From Thalassotalea psychrophila (GTDB lineage: Bacteria; Pseudomonadota; Gammaproteobacteria; Enterobacterales; Alteromonadaceae), in contig NZ_CP134145.1 in the NCBI RefSeq assembly GCF_031583595.1, positions 310,001 through 374,000 on the forward strand: a DNA stretch of 64,000 nt, in the 5' to 3' direction. How positions within the stretch are numbered: position 1 is the first letter of the stretch; each line of letters starts with the position of its first letter. The notes under the pieces are model-generated. The model saw nothing but the letters and a program-made list of their open reading frames with translations, searched no databases and was not told the origin of the DNA. Of this stretch, positions 18,218 to 27,099 are shown piece after piece. Position numbers and translations under genes: made by a program.

Positions 18218-20600
18218 TCTTATTGATGTAAAAAAAGCCCAAACACAAAAAATACAAACGAACACTGATAAAAGTGTTGTTAATGGACAAAAAAATGTTG
18301 GTTTAGGCGGTGTAGGTCGTTCTAAAAAACATGAAAGTTCTGATAAGCAAGTTGCAGGTGAGGCTATTTATGTTGATGACCGTCCTGCATTACGTGGTGA
18401 ATTACATGCTGCTGTAGGTCAGAGTACTATTGCTCACGGCAACATTAAAAGCATAGATTTATCAGCGGTGAAAGCTGCTGAAGGTGTTGTTGCGGTCATT
18501 ACCGTTGAAGATGTGCCAGGCCATACAGATATTGGCCCTGTTTTCCCCGGAGACCCAGTACTTGCTATCGGTAAAGTAGAGTTTATCGGCCAGCCAATTT
18601 TTGCCGTTGCGGCAACAAGTTACGATCTTGCCCGCAAAGCAGCAAAGCTTGCAAAAATTGAGTATCAAGAGCTTGAAGCAGTATTAACGGTAAAAGATGC
18701 GTTAACTAAACAAAGTTTCGTTCGACCACCCTTTACAATGAAACGTGGTGATTCGGCATCGGCTATTGCTTCTGCACAGCATCAATTATCAGGTGAAATC
18801 CAAGTTGGTGGTCAAGAACACATGTATCTTGAAGGTCAAGTTTCAACTGCTGAACCAACAGAAGATGGTGGCATGAGTATTTACACTTCATCACAGCATC
18901 CAAGTGAAGTACAAAAACTAGTTGCTGAAGTTTTAGATATTCCATTAAACAAAGTGCTGGTTGATATGCGCCGTATGGGTGGTGGTTTCGGTGGTAAAGA
19001 AACTCAAGCCGCACCTTGGGCATGTATTGCTGCGTTACTTGCTAACGTTACCAAACGTCCAGTTAAATTTAAATTAGGTCGTATGGACGATATGATCATG
19101 ACAGGTAAGCGTCATCCATTTGAAAATAACTACACTGTTGGTTTTGACAATGAAGGTCAGATCAAAGGTATCAACATTGAAGTAAATGGTAACTGTGGTT
19201 ACTCTCCTGATTTATCTGATGCCATAGTTGATCGAGCAATGTTCCATTCAGATAATGCTTATTTCTTAGACCAAGCTACCGTTACTGGTAATCGATGTAA
19301 ATTAAACACAGTTTCTCACACAGCTTACCGTGGCTTTGGTGGTCCTCAAGGTATGATGACGATTGAAATGGTCATGGACGAAATAGCTCGTCATTTAGGT
19401 AAAGACCCGTTAGAAATTAGAAAGGTGAATTTATATGGTCATGAAGACCGTAACGAAACACATTATCATCAAGAAGTTGAACATAATAACTTACCTGAAA
19501 TCATTGCAACATTAGAGCAAAGTTCTGATTATCAAGCCCGTCGTAAAGCAGTTACTGAATTTAATGAAAACAACAGCATACTGAAAAAAGGCATAGCTTT
19601 AACGCCGGTTAAATTTGGTATTTCATTTACTGTTCAACATTTGAACCAAGCCGGGGCGCTTGTTCATATCTATACCGATGGTACGATTCACTTAAGCCAT
19701 GGTGGTAGTGAAATGGGCCAAGGCTTAAACACTAAAGTTGCGCAAATTGTCGCAGAAGAATTTCAAGTTGACGTTGATACGGTTGCCTGCTCTGCTGCGC
19801 GTACTGACAAGGTGCCAAATTCGTCACCAACGGCAGCGTCATCTGGTACCGACTTAAATGGTAAAGCCGCGGAAGCCGCTGCAAAAACCATTAAGCAACG
19901 TTTAATAGATTTTGCTTGTGAAAAATACCAAGTAAAAGCTGAACAAGTTAAATTTGAAAATAACAACATCATTGTTGGTGAGCAAACCTTTAGCTTTGCC
20001 GAGTTTTCACAAATCGCATATATGGGCCGCGTTTCTTTATCTTCTACTGGTTTCTACAAAACACCTAAGATTCATTTTGATCGCGCAACAGGTAAAGGTC
20101 GTCCGTTCTTCTACTACGCAACAGGTGCATCAGTATCTGAAGTATTAATAGATACGCTAACGGGTGAATATAAAAATTTACGTACAGACATACTGCAAGA
20201 TGTTGGTCATTCAATTAACCCTGCAATTGATATTGGCCAAATTGAAGGTGCTTTCATTCAAGGTCAGGGTTGGTTAACTACTGAAGAGTTAGTTTGGAAT
20301 GAGCAAGGACGCTTACTTTCAAATAACCCCGCAACGTACAAAATACCTGCAATCAATGATGCGCCAGAAGATTTTCGCGTAGCACTAGTACCAGATGCAC
20401 CAAACCGTGAACATACTATTTACAACTCAAAAGCTGTTGGTGAACCACCATTTATGCTTGGTATGTCAGTTTGGTCAGCATTAAAAGATGCCGTTGCCAG
20501 CGTGTCAAATTATAAAGTAAGCCCACAACTTGATACGCCTGCAACACCTGAGCGAGTGCTTTGGGCGGTTGAATCTGTAAAAGCACAAGCTCAAGATTAA
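18210..20600 (+). CDS. xdhB: Xanthine dehydrogenase, molybdopterin-binding subunit XdhB
   Basis: Large subunit (796 residues) that holds the molybdenum cofactor. Recognisable blocks are GEAIYVDD near the N-terminus, MRRMGGGFGGKE and AYRGFGGPQG (cofactor contacts), SHGGSEMGQGLNTKVAQIVAEEF, and the C-terminal VGEPPFMLG whose glutamate is the catalytic base of the family. It starts inside xdhA (8-base overlap), and xdhC follows after 21 bases. The N-terminal 35 residues are a charged, lysine-rich stretch before the conserved domain, somewhat longer than usual. Confidence 0.96.
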   Translation: MRSLIDVKKAQTQKIQTNTDKSVVNGQKNVGLGGVGRSKKHESSDKQVAGEAIYVDDRPALRGELHAAVGQSTIAHGNIKSIDLSAVKAAEGVVAVITVEDVPGHTDIGPVFPGDPVLAIGKVEFIGQPIFAVAATSYDLARKAAKLAKIEYQELEAVLTVKDALTKQSFVRPPFTMKRGDSASAIASAQHQLSGEIQVGGQEHMYLEGQVSTAEPTEDGGMSIYTSSQHPSEVQKLVAEVLDIPLNKVLVDMRRMGGGFGGKETQAAPWACIAALLANVTKRPVKFKLGRMDDMIMTGKRHPFENNYTVGFDNEGQIKGINIEVNGNCGYSPDLSDAIVDRAMFHSDNAYFLDQATVTGNRCKLNTVSHTAYRGFGGPQGMMTIEMVMDEIARHLGKDPLEIRKVNLYGHEDRNETHYHQEVEHNNLPEIIATLEQSSDYQARRKAVTEFNENNSILKKGIALTPVKFGISFTVQHLNQAGALVHIYTDGTIHLSHGGSEMGQGLNTKVAQIVAEEFQVDVDTVACSAARTDKVPNSSPTAASSGTDLNGKAAEAAAKTIKQRLIDFACEKYQVKAEQVKFENNNIIVGEQTFSFAEFSQIAYMGRVSLSSTGFYKTPKIHFDRATGKGRPFFYYATGASVSEVLIDTLTGEYKNLRTDILQDVGHSINPAIDIGQIEGAFIQGQGWLTTEELVWNEQGRLLSNNPATYKIPAINDAPEDFRVALVPDAPNREHTIYNSKAVGEPPFMLGMSVWSALKDAVASVSNYKVSPQLDTPATPERVLWAVESVKAQAQD

Positions 20601-20621
20601 GCAAGAGTATAGGAGAAACAG

Positions 20622-21554
20622 ATGACTACTAAAATGAACTGGAATAGCGCCTCATATCAATTAAGCAAGCAAGGCCAGGCCTATGTGTTGGTAACATTGG
20701 TTGGTGTCTCTGGTTCAACGCCAAGAAACAGTGGTACAAAAATGGTTATCACCGCTGATGACATTTTTGACACCATTGGTGGTGGTCATCTTGAACACAA
20801 AACCATAAAACATGCCAAAGCAATGCTCGCTGGTGGTAAAAATGCGCAACACTTAGAACACTTTCAATTAGGCAGTAATTTAGGCCAATGTTGCGGTGGC
20901 AACGCCACCGTTTTGTTTGAATGTTTTTCAGCGGTTGGCGTGAATATTATGCTTTTTGGTGCAGGTCATGTTGGTAAAGCTTTAGTGCCAATTTTGGCGC
21001 AATTACCTTGCCAAGTGACCTGGGTTGATAGTCGCGAAGAACAATTTCCGAGTGATGTAGAAACTTATCATAACGTTCGCAAAGTGGTTGCTGAAGAGCC
21101 TGAACTTGAAGTGAACAGTATGCCAGAAAACAGCTACTACATTGTGATGACTCATAATCATCAAATGGACTTTGAAATTTCTCAGGCAATTTTAAAGCGC
21201 AGCGACTTTTCTTACTTAGGCTTAATTGCTTCTGACACCAAAAAACGTCGTTTTGAACAACGCTTTAAACACCGTGAAATCGACCCTGTGCAAGTGGCAC
21301 GTATGAACTGTCCTATTGGTCTTGAGCAAGTAGGTGGCAAGCTGCCAATGGAAGTTGCTGTATCGATTGCAGGTGAGGTTATCCACTGCTATCAACAAGC
21401 AAATAAACAAAAAGAAGCGCTGCAAAGCCAGCATCAATCTATCGCTGCCAATGATGCAAATACGAAAGTATCAAAAAAACGTCCTGTTTCGCAACAGGGT
21501 ATTCATTGGCAAGAATTCAAGCAGCTTTTGACTACCGAAGAGTCAAATAGTTAG
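20622..21554 (+). CDS. xdhC: Xanthine dehydrogenase accessory protein XdhC
   Basis: Chaperone that binds the molybdenum cofactor, supports its sulfuration and inserts it into XdhB. The N-terminal XdhC/CoxI domain has VGVSGSTPRNSGTKM and GGGHLEH. The Rossmann domain has MLFGAGHVGKALVPIL, and MTHNHQMDFEI and LGLIASDTKKRRFEQR follow, all family hallmarks. At 310 residues it is a little long: the last 40 residues are a low-complexity hydrophilic tail. It starts 21 bases after xdhB with AGGAG upstream, within the same operon. Confidence 0.94.
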   Translation: MTTKMNWNSASYQLSKQGQAYVLVTLVGVSGSTPRNSGTKMVITADDIFDTIGGGHLEHKTIKHAKAMLAGGKNAQHLEHFQLGSNLGQCCGGNATVLFECFSAVGVNIMLFGAGHVGKALVPILAQLPCQVTWVDSREEQFPSDVETYHNVRKVVAEEPELEVNSMPENSYYIVMTHNHQMDFEISQAILKRSDFSYLGLIASDTKKRRFEQRFKHREIDPVQVARMNCPIGLEQVGGKLPMEVAVSIAGEVIHCYQQANKQKEALQSQHQSIAANDANTKVSKKRPVSQQGIHWQEFKQLLTTEESNS

Positions 21555-21578
21555 TCGCTAAACAATAGGAGAAGCAAA

Positions 21579-22934
21579 GTGTCTCATTTTGCCCTACAAA
21601 GTAACAATGTCATTATCGACGGTGAAATGATCGCCGCTTGTGTCGAAATAAAAGATGAACTTACCCATGCCATCCATCCACATGGTCAAGCCTTGTCATG
21701 TCCAGTACAAGATTTTGGCGACAAAGTGATCATGCCTGGTTTGGTTGACTCACATGTACATATTAATGAACCTGGCCGCACCGAATGGGAAGGATTTAAT
21801 ACAGCAACTCAAGCCGCAGCAGCAGGTGGTATAACTGCGCTAGTTGATATGCCGCTTAATTGTATTCCAGTCACCACCACGAAAGCGGCGTTTCAAGAAA
21901 AGCTTGACTCAGTTGACGATAAATTATGGGTTGATTGTGGTTTTTGGGGCGGGGTTATTCCACAAAATATTGACGATTTAGATGAGCTGTTATGCGCTGG
22001 TGTATTGGGTGTTAAATCATTTTTAATTGACTCTGGTATTGAAGAGTTTCCGCCTGTTGAAGCTAAAGATATGCGCGCTGCAATGCCTATTCTTGCTAAG
22101 CATGACGTACCATACTTGATTCATGCCGAATTAGATTGTGGCAGCTTCAATGATGTTGTTATTACTAAAGAATACAACTCGTTCTTAGAGTCTCGTCCAA
22201 AAAGTTGGGAAAACGATGCTATTTCACTAATGGTGGATATGGCTCGTGAGTCAAAAGAACAGGGTGACAACTGTAAAGTTCATATCGTGCATTTATCTTC
22301 AGATGAAGCATTAGACACTATTGCTCAGGCAAAGCAAGAAGGCTTACGTTTTACTGCTGAAACCTGTCCTCATTACTTAACACTTGCCTCTGAACAAATT
22401 CCTGATGGAAAAACATTATTTAAATGTTGTCCACCAATTCGTGAAAACAAAAATCGCGAACACTTATGGCAAGCAGTTACAGATGGTCGATTAGATTTCA
22501 TCGTATCTGATCATTCACCTTGTACACCTGAGCTTAAGCACATTGATACCGGTGATATTGAGAAAGCTTGGGGTGGAATTTCAGCATTGCAGTTTGGCTT
22601 ACCACTTATTTGGACTGAAGCGAAAGAGCGCGGTTTTACCTTAATCGACTTAGCCCGCTTAATGTCGAGTGAAACGGCTAAGTTTGCTGGATTAGACTCA
22701 GTTAAAGGCAAAATTGCCATCGGTCATCATGCCGATTTTTTAGTGTTTGATCCGACCGTGAGATACACAATTACTAATGACATGATTAAGCACCGTCACA
22801 ATATAACGCCATACGCAGGTCGTCAGGTTGTAGGTCAAGTAGAGCACACTTTTGTTCGTGGCCATCATGTATATCAACAGGACGAATTCATCAATGCGCC
22901 CAAAGGGCGCCCTTTATTAAAAGGAAAGCTGTAA
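21579..22934 (+). CDS. allB: Allantoinase
   Basis: Zinc amidohydrolase that opens allantoin to allantoate; 451 residues as in AllB. Metal ligands are visible: HVHINEPGRTEWEGF (first His pair), the carboxylated lysine in GVKSFLIDSG near residue 147, LIHAE, IVHLSS, and the catalytic Asp in SDHSPC. The start is GTG at 21579, supported by AGGAG eight bases upstream. It lies 24 bases after xdhC. Dihydropyrimidinase or dihydroorotase are excluded by the neighbourhood and by DHSPC, which is typical of allantoinases. Confidence 0.94.
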   Translation: MSHFALQSNNVIIDGEMIAACVEIKDELTHAIHPHGQALSCPVQDFGDKVIMPGLVDSHVHINEPGRTEWEGFNTATQAAAAGGITALVDMPLNCIPVTTTKAAFQEKLDSVDDKLWVDCGFWGGVIPQNIDDLDELLCAGVLGVKSFLIDSGIEEFPPVEAKDMRAAMPILAKHDVPYLIHAELDCGSFNDVVITKEYNSFLESRPKSWENDAISLMVDMARESKEQGDNCKVHIVHLSSDEALDTIAQAKQEGLRFTAETCPHYLTLASEQIPDGKTLFKCCPPIRENKNREHLWQAVTDGRLDFIVSDHSPCTPELKHIDTGDIEKAWGGISALQFGLPLIWTEAKERGFTLIDLARLMSSETAKFAGLDSVKGKIAIGHHADFLVFDPTVRYTITNDMIKHRHNITPYAGRQVVGQVEHTFVRGHHVYQQDEFINAPKGRPLLKGKL

Positions 22935-23015
22935 TTCTCAGTTGCCAAAGTAGGTAGCAACAATTATTGCAAATATTGAATCATTAACAAATTTTAGATG
23001 TAGGAAAGAAAAGCT

Positions 23016-24086
23016 ATGATGCTAGATATAGATACTCAAGAACAGAACAAGCTAGAAGGCGCTGCTCTTGAATTAGAACAAAAATTAAAAACTCATTGTG
23101 TTGATTTGGCCAATGAACGCGTAGGCGGTGAAACACTGTCTTGTAGTGATGATTTTTTTGCTGAAATGGAAAATTTAATCAAACCTGGTCGCGGCATTTT
23201 TATCGACGATAAATTTACCGATCGTGGCAAATGGATGGACGGTTGGGAATCTCGTCGTAGTTATGGTCGTGACAATGGTCGTGAATTTGACTGGTGCATC
23301 ATTCGTCTAGGCATTAAAGGTGTTATTCGTGGCTTTGATATCGATACTAACTACTTCCGTGGTAACGCACCAGAGTCAGTATCTGTTGAGGCATGTGTGA
23401 GTGAAGTTGAACCTAATGCCGACACCATTTGGGAAACTGTGTTAGAGCAAGCGGGTGTTGATGCTCACAGCCAAAATATTTTTACCATCAATAATGATAA
23501 AGCTTATACCCATATTCGTTTAAACATGTTCCCAGATGGTGGTGTTGCCCGTATCCGTGTTTATGGTGAAGCCGAAGTAAATTGGAATCAATTTATAGAC
23601 GGTGAGTTAATCGATTTAGCCTACATTAAAAATGGCGGTAAAGCGTTATTAGTAAGCGACATGTTCTTTAGTGATAAAAATAATTTAATTATGCCTGGTC
23701 GTGGTAAAGATATGGGAGATGGTTGGGAAACTAAGCGTCGTCGTGATCCAGGACCAGATTGGTCTATCGTTAAACTAGCCAGTCGTGGCAGCATTGAAAA
23801 AGTTATCGTAGATACTTGCCACTTTAAAGGTAATTTCCCAGACACCTTCACCTTAGAAGGTATGGTGTCCGACAGTGATGACTTCAGCGATGGTCAACAA
23901 GAAGATAAATGGCAGCCGATTATTGCGCGCACTAAACTATATGCACATCGTGAACATTTATTTATTAATGAAATTGCTGTTAATAACGAACAAAGCTTCA
24001 CCCACGTGCGTTTAAATATCTTCCCTGACGGCGGTATTTCTCGTATGCGCGTCTTTGGGAAAATGCTTGGCAAAGTTAACTCATAA
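23016..24086 (+). CDS. alc: Allantoicase
   Basis: Hydrolyses allantoate to ureidoglycolate and urea. The 356-residue protein is a tandem of two related jelly-roll domains. The repeat is visible in paired segments: GWESRRSYGRDNG with GWETKRRRDPGPD, DTNYFRGNAPESVSVE with DTCHFKGNFPDTFTLE, and HIRLNMFPDGGVARIRVYG with HVRLNIFPDGGISRMRVFG. The last motif is the family signature. It follows allantoinase by 80 bases. Use of allantoicase rather than allantoate amidohydrolase means nitrogen leaves as urea, not ammonia. Confidence 0.96.
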   Translation: MMLDIDTQEQNKLEGAALELEQKLKTHCVDLANERVGGETLSCSDDFFAEMENLIKPGRGIFIDDKFTDRGKWMDGWESRRSYGRDNGREFDWCIIRLGIKGVIRGFDIDTNYFRGNAPESVSVEACVSEVEPNADTIWETVLEQAGVDAHSQNIFTINNDKAYTHIRLNMFPDGGVARIRVYGEAEVNWNQFIDGELIDLAYIKNGGKALLVSDMFFSDKNNLIMPGRGKDMGDGWETKRRRDPGPDWSIVKLASRGSIEKVIVDTCHFKGNFPDTFTLEGMVSDSDDFSDGQQEDKWQPIIARTKLYAHREHLFINEIAVNNEQSFTHVRLNIFPDGGISRMRVFGKMLGKVNS

Positions 24087-24097
24087 GTGGTGCAGAT

Positions 24098-24607
24098 ATG
24101 AATTTAGAACAATTAAATAGTTTCTCCGTTGAGCAAGCAACACATACGTTTATGCAATGCTGTACTTCATCAACTTGGGTAAACTCTATGGTTAAGGCAC
24201 GTCCTTTCGTTGATGAAAGAGCAATTGCCAATCAAGCTGATTTAGCCTGGCAAGAGTTGACTGAACCAGACTACATGGAAGCTTTTGAAGGACACCCAAA
24301 AATTGGTGACGTCAGCAGTTTACGTGCTAAGTATGCCAATACAAAAGAATTAGCGGGTAACGAGCAAGGCTTAGTTAAAGAAGCGAACGAAGATGTTCTG
24401 CAAGTATTGTCTCAAGGTAATGCAGATTATGAAGAGAAGTTCGGTTTTATCTTTATCGTTTGTGCGACGGGTAAAAGTGCCAAGCAAATGTCAGACTTAC
24501 TGCAAGCACGTTTACCAAATAACAAAGCACAAGAATTAATCAATGCTGCTGAAGAGCAAAGAAAAATATTTCAACTTCGCATCGATAAAGCATTAGCTGA
24601 AGGTTAG
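24098..24607 (+). CDS. uraD: 2-oxo-4-hydroxy-4-carboxy-5-ureidoimidazoline (OHCU) decarboxylase
   Basis: Decarboxylates OHCU to (S)-allantoin. It has 169 residues, the usual size. The catalytic histidine is in AFEGHPKIGDVSSLRAKY near residue 66, and the second signature is YEEKFGFIFIVCATGKS. It starts 11 bases after allantoicase. Together with the HIU hydrolase gene next to it, it completes the stereospecific urate-to-allantoin route. Confidence 0.96.
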   Translation: MNLEQLNSFSVEQATHTFMQCCTSSTWVNSMVKARPFVDERAIANQADLAWQELTEPDYMEAFEGHPKIGDVSSLRAKYANTKELAGNEQGLVKEANEDVLQVLSQGNADYEEKFGFIFIVCATGKSAKQMSDLLQARLPNNKAQELINAAEEQRKIFQLRIDKALAEG

Positions 24608-24640
24608 TACTAAGTGGACAATTGTTTTGTCCACTTAGTA
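24608..24640 (+). other. Perfect 14-bp hairpin between uraD and uraH
   Basis: TACTAAGTGGACAA, loop TTGTT, TTGTCCACTTAGTA. It begins directly after the uraD stop. No T-run follows, so it is more likely an mRNA-stabilising or partial-attenuation element than a full terminator. Its core GGACAA/TTGTCC slightly resembles the TGACA/TGTCA operators, but the spacing differs. Confidence 0.6.
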
Positions 24641-24674
24641 TAAAATTTAAGGCCAATTATTTTAAGGAATCTGA

Positions 24675-25016
24675 ATGAGTCAAATTACTACTCACATACT
24701 GGACACGACGCGTGGTTTACCCGCAAAAAATGTTCCTATCACTTTGTTTGCCCAGCAGGGTGATGAATGGCAAAAAATCAATGGTGGCGTTACAAATGAT
24801 GATGGCCGTTTACCAGGGTTATTAGCTGAGGATAAAAAGTTACCTGCAGGTGTTTATCGCATGCACTTTGCTACTTCTGTTTATTTTAAAGCAAACAGCG
24901 AAGAAGGTTTTTACCCATATGTTGATATCGTTTTTGAAATCGACGCGAGTGGTACGCATTATCATATTCCATTGCTATTAACTGCATATGGTTATTCAAC
25001 TTACCGTGGCAGTTAA
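24675..25016 (+). CDS. uraH: 5-hydroxyisourate hydrolase (transthyretin-like)
   Basis: Converts 5-hydroxyisourate, the product of urate oxidation, to OHCU. At 113 residues with no signal peptide it is cytoplasmic. The family signature is complete: ITTHILDTTRGLPAKNVPI at the N-terminus, the FYPYVDIVFEI strand, and the C-terminal tetrapeptide YRGS that closes the active site. An AAGGA lies upstream of the start. The ureidoglycolate lyase gene follows. Confidence 0.97.
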   Translation: MSQITTHILDTTRGLPAKNVPITLFAQQGDEWQKINGGVTNDDGRLPGLLAEDKKLPAGVYRMHFATSVYFKANSEEGFYPYVDIVFEIDASGTHYHIPLLLTAYGYSTYRGS

Positions 25017-25038
25017 CCACCTTTTAATGGGAAAGCTA

Positions 25039-25557
25039 ATGGACACTACAATGACTGATAATATCCAAACCATTACACCAAAACCGTTAACTGCAGATGC
25101 TTTTAGTATTTTTGGTGATGTAATAGAAGCCAATACAGATGCAAAAAACTTTGCGATTAACGATGGCTTTACCCAGCGTTATCACGATTTAGCTAAGGTT
25201 GATGTTAATGATAATAATGGTCATGCCTTGATCAGTATCTTTCGCTCAACCCCATTAGTACAACCAATCGCCATTAAAATGATGGAGCGTCATCCTCATG
25301 GCAGCCAAGCATTTATTCCTATGGGGGAGAACCCGTATTTAGTGGTCGCTGCCCCTGCTGGCGAATTTGATGTGAACAACATAGAAGTGTTTATCGCCAA
25401 AGCTAGCCAAGGCATAAATTATCACAAAGGTACTTGGCACCATTTTTGTTTAGCTTTGAATAGTGAGAGTGACTTTCTAGTAGTAGATAGAGGCGGCGAG
25501 GGTGACAACTGTGACGTGCTTGAATTAGATGGTTCTTTGGTAATAGCACAAAGCTAA
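25039..25557 (+). CDS. allA: Ureidoglycolate lyase
   Basis: Splits (S)-ureidoglycolate into glyoxylate and urea, the last step of the pathway. Conserved blocks are ERHPHGSQAFIPM and INYHKGTWHHFCLAL, containing the metal- and substrate-binding histidines. The frame is open back to 24988, overlapping uraH, but GGGAAA five bases before the ATG at 25039 decides for that start, giving 172 residues. The alternative enzyme ureidoglycolate amidohydrolase is unrelated in sequence. The product glyoxylate feeds the malate synthase and bhc genes in this window. Confidence 0.93.
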   Translation: MDTTMTDNIQTITPKPLTADAFSIFGDVIEANTDAKNFAINDGFTQRYHDLAKVDVNDNNGHALISIFRSTPLVQPIAIKMMERHPHGSQAFIPMGENPYLVVAAPAGEFDVNNIEVFIAKASQGINYHKGTWHHFCLALNSESDFLVVDRGGEGDNCDVLELDGSLVIAQS

Positions 25558-25583
25558 GAGCACACATTAAGAACACCAAATAG

Positions 25584-25700
25584 ATGAATAGATTTAACCG
25601 ATCGAAAAGAAAGCTTGTAACTAGTCAACGTTGCCAAAAAGCAAGAGTAAAAAGACAGCAAGCTCGAAACAAATTAACTTGGTTTACAGCAGTAAACTAA
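25584..25700 (+). CDS. Possible 38-residue highly basic small protein
   Basis: An open frame of 39 codons between allA and the guanine deaminase gene, starting at the ATG at 25584 and ending with TAA at 25698-25700. The product is very basic, with eleven Lys/Arg among 38 residues (for example RFNRSKRKL and KARVKRQQARNK). No convincing ribosome site precedes it. It may be a small RNA-binding protein or chance. I do not recognise a family. Confidence 0.25.
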   Translation: MNRFNRSKRKLVTSQRCQKARVKRQQARNKLTWFTAVN

Positions 25701-25767
25701 ATTAGATACATAAAAATATCGCAACTAAAAATATAAAATAGCCGATATAAAGTAAAAGGTGAAGAAC

Positions 25768-27054
25768 ATGTTAAAAGCATATCGTGGCGAATTATTACAC
25801 TTTTTGGCTGACCCAGCCAAAGTCGCTCTCGAAGACAGCTATCAATACTTAGAAGATGGTTTGTTAATTATTAAAGACGGCTTAGTTGAACAAATTGGTG
25901 ATGCCTCTGAATTATTGCCAACATTAGCAGAGGGTGTTGAAGTAACTCAATATGAGAATGGCTTAATTATGCCAGGGTTTATCGATACCCATGTGCATTA
26001 CCCGCAAACTGAAATGATAGCTTCTTATGGCGAGCAATTGCTTGAATGGTTAGAAAATTATACGTTTCCATTTGAACGTAAATTTTCGGATTTAGAACAT
26101 GGTAAAAAGGTTGCAGAATTCTTTTTAACACAACTGCTTGATGCGGGCACTACAACCGCTTTAGTGTTTGGTACGGTACATAAAGAATCGGTTGAAGCTT
26201 TCTTTACTGTTGCTCAGCAGAAAAAACTACGAATGATTTGTGGCAAGGTATTAATGGACCAAAATTGTCCCGATTACTTGTCTGATACTGCACAAACTGG
26301 CTATGACGACAGCAAGGCCTTAATAGAAAAATGGCACAAAACTGATCGTTTACAATATGCTATTACTCCACGATTTGCCCCTACATGTTCAAGCGAACAA
26401 TTAAATAAGGCAGGGCAGTTACTTGCTGAAAACCCAAGCGTTTACTTACATACTCATTTAAGTGAAAACAAAGCTGAAATTGCCTGGGTAAATGAACTTT
26501 TTCCAGATAGTGAAGGTTATCTGGATGTGTATGATCAAAGTAAATTACTTGGTCGTCGTAGTGTTTTTGCTCATGGTGTGCATTTGCATGACAGTGAGTG
26601 TCAACGGTTAGGTGAGACCGACTCTGCCATTGCTTTTTGTCCAAGCTCTAATTTGTTTTTAGGCAGTGGTTTGTTTAACTTGCAACAGGCACAAAAATTT
26701 GACGTTAATGTTGGTTACGGTACTGATATTGGCGCCGGGACAACATTTTCAATGTTGAGTACGCTAAATGAAGGCTATAAAACTCAACAACTTCGCTCAG
26801 AAAAACTCAGCCCATTCCAATCGTTTTATTTGGCCACATTAGGAGGCGCCATTGCGTTAGATCTTGAGGGCACTATCGGTAACTTCACTAAAGGTGCAGA
26901 AGCAGACTTTATCGTTCTTGACTATCATGCCACGCCGCTGATGGATAGACGTATGCAGCATTGCACCCACTTAGAAGAAAAGCTTTTTATTCTTAGTATG
27001 TTGGGTGATGAACGCCATGTTAAAGCAACTCATATCATGGGCGAGCGTGTTTAA
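25768..27054 (+). CDS. guaD: Guanine deaminase
   Basis: Zinc amidohydrolase converting guanine to xanthine and ammonia. It has 428 residues from the ATG at 25768, chosen because AGGTGA sits six bases upstream; a GTG nine bases earlier is also in frame. Metal and substrate motifs are PGFIDTHVHYPQTEMIASYG, the helix LLEWLENYTFPFE typical of guanine deaminases, LHTHLSEN, FAHGVHL and GTDIGAGTTFSML. It feeds guanine into the xanthine dehydrogenase step and lies in the same orientation, 45 bases before the urate hydroxylase gene. Confidence 0.95.
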   Translation: MLKAYRGELLHFLADPAKVALEDSYQYLEDGLLIIKDGLVEQIGDASELLPTLAEGVEVTQYENGLIMPGFIDTHVHYPQTEMIASYGEQLLEWLENYTFPFERKFSDLEHGKKVAEFFLTQLLDAGTTTALVFGTVHKESVEAFFTVAQQKKLRMICGKVLMDQNCPDYLSDTAQTGYDDSKALIEKWHKTDRLQYAITPRFAPTCSSEQLNKAGQLLAENPSVYLHTHLSENKAEIAWVNELFPDSEGYLDVYDQSKLLGRRSVFAHGVHLHDSECQRLGETDSAIAFCPSSNLFLGSGLFNLQQAQKFDVNVGYGTDIGAGTTFSMLSTLNEGYKTQQLRSEKLSPFQSFYLATLGGAIALDLEGTIGNFTKGAEADFIVLDYHATPLMDRRMQHCTHLEEKLFILSMLGDERHVKATHIMGERV

Positions 27055-27099
27055 CTCAGTTAACCCCGCCCACGCAATTATAAGAATTAAGGAATTATT

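Noticed and set aside
18763..19023. Antisense frames inside xdhB and other long genes
   Set aside because: Shadows of strongly conserved coding sequence on the opposite strand.
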